From NCBI RefSeq assembly GCF_039524015.1, contig NZ_BAAAGF010000001.1, forward strand, positions 744,001-808,000: 64,000 bases of DNA. Direction: 5' to 3'. Position numbers and translations under genes: made by a program. The DNA is from Gaetbulibacter_B jejuensis. GTDB taxonomy: Bacteria > Bacteroidota > Bacteroidia > Flavobacteriales > Flavobacteriaceae. The notes beneath the pieces were generated by a model. That model was not told the origin of the DNA and made no database searches. It saw only the letters and a program-made list of their open reading frames with translations. Of the stretch, positions 8,701 to 15,504 are shown in pieces; position 1 is the first letter of the stretch, and each line of letters starts with the position of its first letter.

Positions 8701-10166
8701 TTACCGTTTATCAAGAGCAGGTAATGTTGTTATCGCAAAAACTTGCAGATTTTACCAAAGGTGAAGCCGATATGCTTCGTAAAGCCATGGGTAAAAAGCA
8801 AATTGCGGTACTAGATAAAATGAAACCGAAATTTATTGAGCAAGCTAGTGCAAATGGTCATGATGCCAAAGTACTTGAAAAAGTTTGGAAAGACTGGGAA
8901 GCCTTTGCAAGTTATGCCTTCAATAAATCGCATTCAACATGTTATGCGTGGATTGCTTATCAAACGGCTTATTTAAAAGCACATTATCCTGCCGAATATA
9001 TGGCTGCGGTACTTTCAAATAACATGAATGATATTAAATCGGTTACCTTTTTTATGGAAGAATGTAAGCGAATGAAATTGAATGTACTTGGACCAGATAT
9101 TAACGAGAGTTATTATAAGTTTTCGGTAAACCAAGATAACGCGGTGCGTTTTGGTATGGGAGCCATAAAAGGGGTTGGTCATGGAGCTGTAATGACTATT
9201 GTTGAAAACCGAAAAAAAGATGGTCATTATAAATCTATTTTTGATTTTGCTAAACGTATAGATTTACGTGCTGCCAATAAAAAAGCTTTTGAAAACCTAG
9301 CGCTTGCTGGTGGTTTTGATTGTTTTAAATCAACGCATCGTGCGCAATATTTTCATGATGAAGGAGATGGTATTACCTTTTTAGAAAAAGCCATAAAATA
9401 TGGTGCAAAGCATCAAGAAAATGAAAATTCTGCACAAGTGAGTTTGTTTGGAGAAGCAAGTGATGTGCAAATTGCTGAACCACAAGTACCACCTTGTGAA
9501 GAATGGGGAACCATGGAAAAATTGGCAAGAGAGAAAGAAGTTGTTGGTATTTATATTTCAGGGCATCCTTTAGATGATTTTAAAATAGAAATGAAAACTT
9601 TTAGTAATGCCAATTTATCATTGCTTAGAGATTTAGAACCTTATATAAACAGGGAACTATCTTTTGGAGGTGTGGTGACAGATGTTCAACATCGTGTGAG
9701 CAAGCAAGGTAAAGGTTGGGCAGCTTTTACGGTTGAAGATTATGACGATAGTTTTGAGTTTAGAATATTTGGTGAAGAATATTTAAAGTTTAGGCATTTC
9801 TTGGTCAAGAATTCATTTGTGTTTGTAAAGATATTTGTTCGCGAAGGTTGGGTCAATAAAACTACAGGTATTAAAGGCGAACCTAGAATACAGTTTAATA
9901 ATTTTCAGTTACTGCATGATGTTATGGATGCTTATGCAAAAAAACTATCTATTCAGTTGCATATAAATGACTTGCAGGAACAACGTATAGCTATTTTAAA
10001 AGACTTATTTCACACACATCCTGGAGATCAAATGCTTAATTTTGTGGTGTATGATAATGATGAGCAGATAAAATTAACGATGCCAAGTCGAAAACAGAAA
10101 ATAAAAATATCTCAAGATTTATTAGATGAGTTAGAGAGCAATGATGTATTCTATAAGTTAAATTGA
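5778..10166 (+). CDS. dnaE: DNA polymerase III alpha subunit with fused DEDDh proofreading exonuclease
   Basis: A 1462-residue replicative polymerase. Residues 1-~200 are a DnaQ-like 3'-5' exonuclease: D6-x-E8 in FDTETTG, and HNATADVEAT for the last metal and histidine ligands. A PHP domain starts at V262 (HLHNH). The polymerase catalytic aspartates are D690 and D692 in PDIDIDFDDE, matching D401/D403 of E. coli, after GPGRGSAAGS. QVSLFGE from Q1220 fits a beta-clamp-binding peptide, and an OB fold follows near 1300 (LSFGGVVTDVQHRVSKQGKGWAAFTVEDY). The exonuclease fusion is a known arrangement in Bacteroidota. The gene stands alone after a terminator. Confidence 0.97.
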   Translation: MYLIFDTETTGLPKRWDAPISDTDNWPRAIQIAWQLHDALGNCIEHQDYLIKPEGFNIPYDAEKIHGISTELAEEQGVSLSEVLEKFNEALNKTTFIVGQNVGFDVNIMGAEFYRGDVANKLQELPVLDTCTEHTAQLCQIPGGRGGKFKLPTLTELHEFLFNKPFAEAHNATADVEATTRCFFELIRREEYTVEQLDVQPDYFQKFSEANPQEIQLIGLKHINLKRESAKIRERLQKQQTSTISTEEIKQNISDLAEVDFVHLHNHSQFSILQSTMSIPDLVSAAATHNMPAVALTDHGNMMGAFHFINAVNNQNKNIEAAIKAAEEKGETTDKKLIKPIVGCEFFVCEDHTDKSRKDNGYQIVLLAKNKNGYHNLAKLSSHAFVDGFYYVPRIDKKLIEQYKEDIIVLTGNLYGEVPSKVLNIGENQAEEALIWWKEQFGDDLYVEIMRHNQEDENRVNDTLVKLARKHDVKLVATNNTYYQNQEDANAHDILLCVKDGEKQATPIGRGRGYRYGLPNQEYYFKSSDEMKTLFKDLPDAISNTQDILDKIEAFQLARDVLLPAFDIPDEFKHEEDLVDGGKRGENAYLRHLVYEGAKKRYGDPLSEEVTERLDFELSVIENTGYPGYFLIVEDFIREARNMDVSVGPGRGSAAGSVAAYCLWITNIDPMKYDLLFERFLNPDRISMPDIDIDFDDEGRSRVMDYVIKKYGANQVAQIITYGTMAAKSSIRDTARVLDLPLFDADRIAKLIPNMSKLNKIFGLDEKALAGKFRSEELEKVNQLLNISEGSDLEAETVNTARALEGSVRNTGIHACGVIITPDDITKFVPVSVAKDSDLYVTQFDNSVVESAGLLKMDFLGLKTLTLIKDTVKIVKAKHGIELDPESFPLDDEKTYALFQRGETVGVFQYESPGMQKHLRDLKPTVFEDLIAMNALYRPGPMEYIPSFVRRKHGDEEIEYDLPAMEEYLKETYGITVYQEQVMLLSQKLADFTKGEADMLRKAMGKKQIAVLDKMKPKFIEQASANGHDAKVLEKVWKDWEAFASYAFNKSHSTCYAWIAYQTAYLKAHYPAEYMAAVLSNNMNDIKSVTFFMEECKRMKLNVLGPDINESYYKFSVNQDNAVRFGMGAIKGVGHGAVMTIVENRKKDGHYKSIFDFAKRIDLRAANKKAFENLALAGGFDCFKSTHRAQYFHDEGDGITFLEKAIKYGAKHQENENSAQVSLFGEASDVQIAEPQVPPCEEWGTMEKLAREKEVVGIYISGHPLDDFKIEMKTFSNANLSLLRDLEPYINRELSFGGVVTDVQHRVSKQGKGWAAFTVEDYDDSFEFRIFGEEYLKFRHFLVKNSFVFVKIFVREGWVNKTTGIKGEPRIQFNNFQLLHDVMDAYAKKLSIQLHINDLQEQRIAILKDLFHTHPGDQMLNFVVYDNDEQIKLTMPSRKQKIKISQDLLDELESNDVFYKLN

Positions 10167-10423
10167 TAGATATAATTGCGCAAAGGATTGAACGGTGTGT
10201 TTGAGCTCCTCAAAGAGAGCGAGTGGTTAATATTTATATTCGCGAATTCCGAAGAAATAGAAATACATGAATAAAGCATGGTTTATGCGCCTAAGAAAAA
10301 GTAGCTAATAACCTGAAACAATGCGTATATAAACAAAACAAATTGTTATGCTGTAAGTTTTGGCAAAATTTTTGACTAATATTGCATATAAAATTGAAGT
10401 AAAACACATTTAAATAAAAGATT
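10167..10423. other. 257-bp gap between dnaE and trxA
   Basis: No gene of useful length is visible. A short open stretch on the plus strand near 10188-10270 (translating as ...NGVFELLKESEWLIFIFANSEEIEIHE) has only a TTG start and looks more like a relic than a gene. The trxA promoter should lie in the last 70 bp, where TAATATTGC is a near match to the -7 consensus. Confidence 0.4.
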
Positions 10424-10741
10424 ATGGCATTAGAAATAACAGATGCAACGTTTGAAGAAACTGTATTAAAAAGTGATAAACCAGTAATGGTTGATTTTTG
10501 GGCTGCTTGGTGTGGACCATGTAGAATGGTTGGACCAATCATTGATGAAATTAGCAACGAATATGAAGGTAAAGCTGTTGTAGGTAAGGTAGATGTTGAT
10601 GCTAACCAAGAGTTTGCTGCAAAATATGGAGTGCGTAATATACCAACTGTTTTAGTATTTCAAAATGGAGAGGTAGTAGGACGTCAAGTAGGTGTAGCTC
10701 AAAAAAGTGCATATACTGAAGCGATTGATTCGCTTTTATAA
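10424..10741 (+). CDS. trxA: Thioredoxin
   Basis: A 105-residue cytoplasmic dithiol-disulfide oxidoreductase with the classical active site WCGPC (C30, C33), the buried aspartate D24 in VDFWA, and the cis-proline loop NIPTVLVF. Length and motif order are typical of TrxA. It is followed by a strong terminator, so it is probably transcribed alone. Confidence 0.97.
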   Translation: MALEITDATFEETVLKSDKPVMVDFWAAWCGPCRMVGPIIDEISNEYEGKAVVGKVDVDANQEFAAKYGVRNIPTVLVFQNGEVVGRQVGVAQKSAYTEAIDSLL

Positions 10742-10763
10742 GATACTTTCTAAAAGAAAAGAT

Positions 10764-10795
10764 AAAAGGTTTGCTATAACAGCAAACCTTTTTTT
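10764..10795 (+). terminator. Intrinsic terminator of trxA
   Basis: A 12-bp stem AAAAGGTTTGCT with loop ATAAC and its complement, ending in a run of seven T. It lies 22 bases after the trxA stop. Confidence 0.92.
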
Positions 10796-10802
10796 ATTTT
10801 AG

Positions 10803-11363
10803 ATGAAAATTAATATACACATGAGCAAAGTAATAAAAACCCAAGATTTAATAGATAATAAATTATTAGAAGACCGTAAAGTGTTTCTTTGGGGTCAAGT
10901 TGATGATAAGTCGGCAAAACATGTTATTGATAGATTACTGTATTTGGATGCATTAGAAACTAAAGACATTCAATTATACATAAATAGTCCAGGAGGTTAT
11001 GTGACTTCTGGTTTTTCGATATACGATTGTATAAAATCTTTAAATAGCGATGTGTCGACAATTTGTACTGGTTTAGCAGCCTCTATGGGTTCTATATTAT
11101 TATCTGTAGGAGCAAAAGGGAAACGTTTTATTCAACCACATGCAAGAGTAATGATTCATCAACCTAGTGGTGGAGCTAGAGGTCAAGCTAGTGATATTGA
11201 AATTACAGCTCAAGAAATTTTGAAGACAAAAGAGCTTAGTGCTCAAATTTTGGCTGATAACTGCGGGCAGGATTTTGATAAGGTAATGAAAGACTTTAAT
11301 AGAGATCATTGGATGGGAGCAGAAGAGTCTGTTGCTTATGGAATTGTAGATGGAATAATTTAG
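10803..11363 (+). CDS. clpP: ClpP-family serine protease
   Basis: A 186-residue ClpP fold with an intact Ser-His-Asp triad: S94 (GLAASMGS), H119 (RVMIHQP) and D168 (NRDHWM). INSPGGYVTSGFSIYDC is the typical oxyanion and oligomer region. It would form the proteolytic barrel working with a Clp ATPase, but no clpX, clpA or tig is nearby, so this may be a second, non-canonical ClpP paralog. M7 (10821) is an alternative start that gives a more usual N-terminus. It lies 6 bases before the DUF58 gene and probably shares its transcript. Confidence 0.9.
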   Translation: MKINIHMSKVIKTQDLIDNKLLEDRKVFLWGQVDDKSAKHVIDRLLYLDALETKDIQLYINSPGGYVTSGFSIYDCIKSLNSDVSTICTGLAASMGSILLSVGAKGKRFIQPHARVMIHQPSGGARGQASDIEITAQEILKTKELSAQILADNCGQDFDKVMKDFNRDHWMGAEESVAYGIVDGII

Positions 11364-11369
11364 TAGTTG

Positions 11370-12299
11370 ATGGATCTTCAACAGGAACTTAATAAAACAG
11401 GAGGATTTAAAAATCTAGAGCTACTTGCAAAACAAGTAGTTGAAGGGTTTATTGCAGGTATGCATAAGAGTCCGTTTCATGGGTTTTCTGCTGAATTTGC
11501 TGAACATAAAATTTACAACCAAGGAGAAAGTACTAAGCATATCGATTGGAAGTTGTATGCGAAAACAGATAAGCTTTTTACAAAGCGCTATGATGAGGAA
11601 ACCAATTTAAGGTGTCATTTAATTGTTGATAATAGTAGCTCTATGCATTTTCCTAAACTATCTTCGTTTTCCATAGATAGTCTTAACAAAATTGCATTTT
11701 CTGCATTAGCATCAGCATCTTTAATGCATATTTTAAAAAAGCAACGAGATGCAGTAGGGTTAAGCATTTATAGTGATGCATATGATTATTATGCTCCAGA
11801 AAAAGGAAGCGAACGTCACCACCAAATGTTATTGCATCAGTTGAGTGATATGGTCAACTCTAGACCGTTAAATAAACAAACAGAAACCTATACGTATTTG
11901 CATCTAATAGCAGAAAAGATTCATAGGCGTTCTTTGATTTTCTTTTTTACTGATATGTTTCAAACTTCTACAGATGAGGTTAAGCTGTTTGAAGCTTTAC
12001 GCCATTTAAAACATAACAAGCATGAAGTTGTGTTGTTTCATATTTTTGATGGAGAAAAGGAGCTTAAGTTTGATTTTGACAACACACCTAAGCGATTTAT
12101 AGATGTAGAAACAGGTGAATATATCAATTTATATCCTGATTCGATAAAAGACGATTATGAAACTTCAGTAAAAAAATATTTTAATGATATTCGATTGAAA
12201 TGTGGACAATATCAGATAAAATATGTTGAAGCAGACATAAATAAGGATTTTGATAAAATCCTAACAACGTACATGATAGAGCGACATAGATTTGCTTAA
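11370..12299 (+). CDS. DUF58 domain protein
   Basis: A 309-residue DUF58 protein (EFAEHKIYNQGESTKHIDWKLYAKTDKLFTKRYDEETNLRCHLIVDNSSSM). HLIVDNSSSM resembles the first metal-binding strand of a von Willebrand A fold. DUF58 proteins usually sit in MoxR ATPase/VWA clusters, but no MoxR is present here. The ATG at 11370 is chosen over the TTG three bases upstream. The gene lies 6 bases after clpP. Its role is unknown; cytoplasmic membrane association is usual for the family, but no membrane segment is seen in this one. Confidence 0.85.
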   Translation: MDLQQELNKTGGFKNLELLAKQVVEGFIAGMHKSPFHGFSAEFAEHKIYNQGESTKHIDWKLYAKTDKLFTKRYDEETNLRCHLIVDNSSSMHFPKLSSFSIDSLNKIAFSALASASLMHILKKQRDAVGLSIYSDAYDYYAPEKGSERHHQMLLHQLSDMVNSRPLNKQTETYTYLHLIAEKIHRRSLIFFFTDMFQTSTDEVKLFEALRHLKHNKHEVVLFHIFDGEKELKFDFDNTPKRFIDVETGEYINLYPDSIKDDYETSVKKYFNDIRLKCGQYQIKYVEADINKDFDKILTTYMIERHRFA

Positions 12300-12332
12300 T
12301 TGAAAATTTTTTAAAAATTTCACAAAAAATAT

Positions 12333-12362
12333 TTGTGATATAAAAAATGGAGCGTATATTTG
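12333..12362 (+). promoter_or_regulatory. Promoter of tRNA-Asp
   Basis: TTG (12333-12335), a 19-bp spacer, then TATATTTG (12355-12362) followed by C: a complete match to the flavobacterial housekeeping promoter, ending 18 bp before the mature tRNA. Confidence 0.8.
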
Positions 12363-12380
12363 CAACCGCAATAAAGCAAC

Positions 12381-12454
12381 GGTTTGGTAGTTCAGTTGGT
12401 TAGAATACCTGCCTGTCACGCAGGGGGTCGCGGGTTCGAGTCCCGTCCAGACCG
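12381..12454 (+). tRNA. tRNA-Asp (anticodon GTC)
   Basis: A 74-base cloverleaf. The acceptor stem GGTTTGG pairs with CCAGACC (one T-G wobble) before discriminator G. The anticodon stem CCTGC/GCAGG encloses loop CTGTCAC with anticodon GTC at 12415-12417. The T arm is GCGGG-TTCGAGT-CCCGT. No CCA is encoded, so the tail is added after processing. Confidence 0.97.
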
Positions 12455-12465
12455 CAAATATTGCT

Positions 12466-12493
12466 AAAGCTCCAAGAAGTTGGAGCTTTTTTT
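12466..12493 (+). terminator. Terminator of tRNA-Asp
   Basis: The stem AAAGCTCCAA with loop GAAG and its complement ends in seven T, 11 bases after the tRNA. Confidence 0.9.
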
Positions 12494-12622
12494 GGCAATA
12501 AGATTTAGTTGTGTTGTTTGACAGATGTTAGAGTCTGTCAATGGTAGAGATACCCAATTTAGTTGAGTATTAAACCGATGGAAAGCTTTCCTTTTTTCTT
12601 TACAGAAAATTGGGATGCTTTT

Positions 12623-12653
12623 TTGTTTTAAGACACTTTGTAAGTTATTTTTG
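12623..12653 (+). promoter_or_regulatory. galM promoter
   Basis: TTG (12623-12625), a 20-bp spacer and TATTTTTG (12646-12653). The -7 element ends only 20 bp before the proposed TTG start codon, so the leader would be very short. The 7-bp inverted repeat TGACAGA/TCTGTCA lies about 90 bp further upstream. Confidence 0.6.
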
Positions 12654-12673
12654 AAATACAAAACGGAACTTCT

Positions 12674-13720
12674 TTGAATAAAATACTCAGCATAGATAAA
12701 ATTGAATTTGGTAGAACACCAAATGGAGATTCTATAGAGAAATATATCCTTAAAAATACTAGTGGATTAGAAGTTGATATACTTACCTATGGTGGAATTA
12801 TTTCTGCTTTGCGAATGATAGATAAAGGAGGAAAGCAGCAAAACATAGTTTTGGGATTTAATACGTTAGAGAAGTATATTAATGATACGTTTTATCTAGG
12901 GGCTATAATTGGTAGGTATAGTAATAGAATAGCAAATGGAAAATTTTCTATTGGTGATAAAAAGTATAGTTTGGTAGTTAATAATGGTGAAAACCATTTA
13001 CATGGTGGGAAAGTAGGTTTTAATAAAGTGGTATGGAGTGCTAATGTTGAAAAATTTAGTGATAGTGTTACTTTAAAACTGACTTATTTAAGTGTGGATA
13101 TGGAAGAAGGTTTTCCTGGGAATTTAATGACCACAATTGATTACACGTTAACGAATAATAATGAGCTAAAGGTTGCTTATACATCAACTACTGATAAGCC
13201 TACAATATTGAATTTAACGCAGCATTCTTATTTTAATTTATCAGGAGATTATAATACTTCAATTTTAAACCATGAAGTAGTTATAAATGCAGATTCTTTT
13301 TTGTCTGTTGATGAAAATTTAATTCCAACGGGTGATTATGAAAGTGTCCTTAATACTCCTTTTGATTTTAGGAAACCAAAACCAATTGGTAGTGAAATTA
13401 ATTTAAACGAAGAGCAATTAAAAAGGGGAGGAGGTTATGATCATAATTGGGTTGTTAATAATCAAAATGAAGGCTTAAGATTTGTAGCTTCAGCATATGA
13501 TGGTGAAAGTGGGAGATTTATGGAGGTTTTTTCTGATCAACCTGGATTGCAGTTTTATACTGCTAATTTTCTAGAAGGGGATTTTAAGCCAAGAACTGGA
13601 TTTTGTTTTGAGACGCAGCATTTTCCTGATTCACCTAATCAAAGTCATTTTCCTACGGTTATTTTAAATCCTGATGAGGTTTTTAGTTCGGAAACTGTAT
13701 TTAAGTTTTCGATTAAATAA
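12674..13720 (+). CDS. galM: Aldose 1-epimerase (mutarotase)
   Basis: A 348-residue enzyme interconverting alpha and beta anomers of hexoses such as galactose. H108 (NHLHGG), the catalytic acid H184 (TQHSYFNL) and the catalytic base E313 (FETQHFPDSPN) are all present, with GGGYDHNWVVN as the substrate loop. No signal peptide is visible. An in-frame stop at 12641 and the lack of an upstream ATG leave TTG at 12674 as the best start; it gives the expected GalM N-terminus. A LacI-type regulator follows 129 bp downstream. Confidence 0.9.
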   Translation: MNKILSIDKIEFGRTPNGDSIEKYILKNTSGLEVDILTYGGIISALRMIDKGGKQQNIVLGFNTLEKYINDTFYLGAIIGRYSNRIANGKFSIGDKKYSLVVNNGENHLHGGKVGFNKVVWSANVEKFSDSVTLKLTYLSVDMEEGFPGNLMTTIDYTLTNNNELKVAYTSTTDKPTILNLTQHSYFNLSGDYNTSILNHEVVINADSFLSVDENLIPTGDYESVLNTPFDFRKPKPIGSEINLNEEQLKRGGGYDHNWVVNNQNEGLRFVASAYDGESGRFMEVFSDQPGLQFYTANFLEGDFKPRTGFCFETQHFPDSPNQSHFPTVILNPDEVFSSETVFKFSIK

Positions 13721-13849
13721 TTATTCTTTAATAATACGAAAGAACAAAAATTTGGTATTTTTAATTTTTAAACAAAGAATTAGCTTTTCTTTTAAGATTA
13801 AGTGCTACAAAAACTGTTTTTGAACAAAAAGATTTATTAAATTTAACAC

Positions 13850-14860
13850 ATGGGCTCAAAAATTACGCTTAAAGATTTAGCAAGAATTTTAAATGTTTCA
13901 ATATCTACGGTTTCTAAAGCACTCAATGATAACCCTGAAATTAGTATTGAGACTAGAGCTAAAATTAAAGAATTGGCTGAGTCTTATGGATATGTCCCAA
14001 ACAATATAGCTCAAAGTTTAAAGTCAAAATCAACAAAAACAATAGGTGTAATTATACCTGCAATTTTGCTTGAGTTTTTTAGTAAGGTGCTTTATGGTAT
14101 TGAGATTGAAGCTACTAAAAGAGGCTATAAAATAATAATATGCCTATCTAATGAATTACAACAAAAAGAGAGTGAGAGTATAGACACTTTTATTAATGGT
14201 AGTGTAGATGGAATTATTTTATCAGTTGCTGAAGAAACCCAAAAAACAAAAAATCACACCCATTTTTTAAAGAGTGAAAAGTATAATCTACCAATGGTAA
14301 TGTTTGATAGGGTTGCAAAGGACATTAGTTGTGATAAAGTAACTGTCGATGATTTTGAAGGAGCATATGAAGCTACTCAATTTCTTCATGAATTAGATTC
14401 AAAAAATATCATCTTCATAAATCCTATTTCTAATATAAGTGTTGGCGAGTCTAGAGAAGAAGGCTATGTAAAGGCTATTGAAGATTTGAGTTTAGAGCCC
14501 TTAGTTTTAAAGGTTGAACATTATAATCAAATAGAAAAGGAGCTTACTAAAATTTTAAATAATCAAAAAGTTGATGCCATTCTAGCTGCTGATGAATACT
14601 CAGCTATTTTAGCGATTAATGTAGCTAGACTTAATGGTTATAATGTTCCTAATGATATATCAGTTATTGGTTTTACAAATGGGTTAATGGCAGAGCATTC
14701 AATCCCTTCTTTAACTGTGGTAAGCCAGCATGCTGAAAATATAGGTAGAACATCTGTTGAAATACTTTTAGATAGAATTCAAGGAAAGCTACCAGAGCAA
14801 CCTGTACACAAAGTAGTGAAAACTAATATTATAGAACGTAATTCTACCAAAAAAAGATAA
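13850..14860 (+). CDS. LacI/GalR-family transcriptional regulator
   Basis: A 336-residue repressor-type protein. Residues 3-55 are the LacI helix-turn-helix and hinge (ITLKDLARILNVSISTVSKALNDNPEISIETRAKIKELAESYGYVPN). A periplasmic-binding-like effector domain starts at TKTIGVIIP and includes EEGYVKAIEDL, DAILAADEYSA and SVIGFTNG. The effector is probably a sugar, given galM immediately upstream, but no transporter or glycosidase adjoins. Its operator would be a palindrome with central CG; the gcdH promoter carries such a site, although a link is only a guess. Confidence 0.9.
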   Translation: MGSKITLKDLARILNVSISTVSKALNDNPEISIETRAKIKELAESYGYVPNNIAQSLKSKSTKTIGVIIPAILLEFFSKVLYGIEIEATKRGYKIIICLSNELQQKESESIDTFINGSVDGIILSVAEETQKTKNHTHFLKSEKYNLPMVMFDRVAKDISCDKVTVDDFEGAYEATQFLHELDSKNIIFINPISNISVGESREEGYVKAIEDLSLEPLVLKVEHYNQIEKELTKILNNQKVDAILAADEYSAILAINVARLNGYNVPNDISVIGFTNGLMAEHSIPSLTVVSQHAENIGRTSVEILLDRIQGKLPEQPVHKVVKTNIIERNSTKKR

Positions 14861-15181
14861 ATTATCTCTTCTTTAATGTGTGAAAATGTGTATTTCATCG
14901 ATATTTTTATGCATTTAATCCGATTTTTTGATTTTAATAATTATATTTGAGTTACATTTGAAGTCCTTTCTTAAGCCCTAAACACTTATTAAGGTAACAT
15001 TTAATCCATTTTAGTAGAATACTCTGTATTAGTATTTTACATTTCCCTCAAAAAATATACAGTCTTAGCGGTTTACGCTTTATAGTTAATAATCCATTCT
15101 TCCCTCCAATGGCATTAGGTTATGCCTTAAAATTTGTAATTAACTAAAATTAAATATTGTAAAACCCTAAAATTAATAGAC
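14861..15181. other. 321-bp leader/intergenic region before the small secreted peptide
   Basis: No gene of useful length is visible. TTG (14928-14930) and TACATTTG (14953-14960) are 22 bp apart and could form a promoter, giving a 5' leader of about 215 nt. The leader includes a small hairpin, GGCAT-N6-ATGCC, near 15110. No known riboswitch is recognised. Confidence 0.4.
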
Positions 15182-15355
15182 ATGAAGACCCTTAAAATTA
15201 CTTTCTTATTATTAGCTGTATTATTATTAACTGTTTCAGGACAAAGCAGTGATTCTTTTAACAATGAAGAGAATAACTCTACCAAAAAATCAGAAACTAA
15301 ATACGACTTATTAGTGCACAACAAAAAGAAGGTTTTAGTTCCTACTAACGGATAA
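15182..15355 (+). CDS. Small secreted peptide (57 aa)
   Basis: A short gene reading MKTLKITFLLLAVLLLTVSGQ then a polar, Asn/Lys-rich tail ending KKKVLVPTNG. The first 20 residues form a clear signal peptide with a probable cleavage after SG or before QSS. The mature peptide is only ~37 residues and has no recognisable domain. A convincing terminator begins 25 bp downstream, and a promoter-like element lies upstream, which supports a real independent gene. It lies just before a TPR sensor kinase. Function unknown. Confidence 0.65.
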   Translation: MKTLKITFLLLAVLLLTVSGQSSDSFNNEENNSTKKSETKYDLLVHNKKKVLVPTNG

Positions 15356-15379
15356 AAAATACTTCTTCTTAAAATATAC

Positions 15380-15409
15380 AGCTCTTATCTTTTTTAGATA
15401 AGGGCTTTT
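15380..15409 (+). terminator. Terminator after the 57-aa peptide gene
   Basis: An 11-bp stem, AGCTCTTATCT with loop TTTTT and AGATAAGGGCT (one G-T pair), followed by TTTTG and then GTTTTTTG. Confidence 0.75.
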
Positions 15410-15504
15410 GCTGTTTTTTGTAAGCTGGCTTTATAATTAAAAATAAGTCAAACACATTAAATAAATTATTCTAAATTTGGATTAACCATAATAATCCAAA
15501 TACA

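Noticed and set aside
10291..10557. 88-residue minus-strand frame before trxA
   Set aside because: Half is antisense to trxA and the rest lies in promoter DNA.
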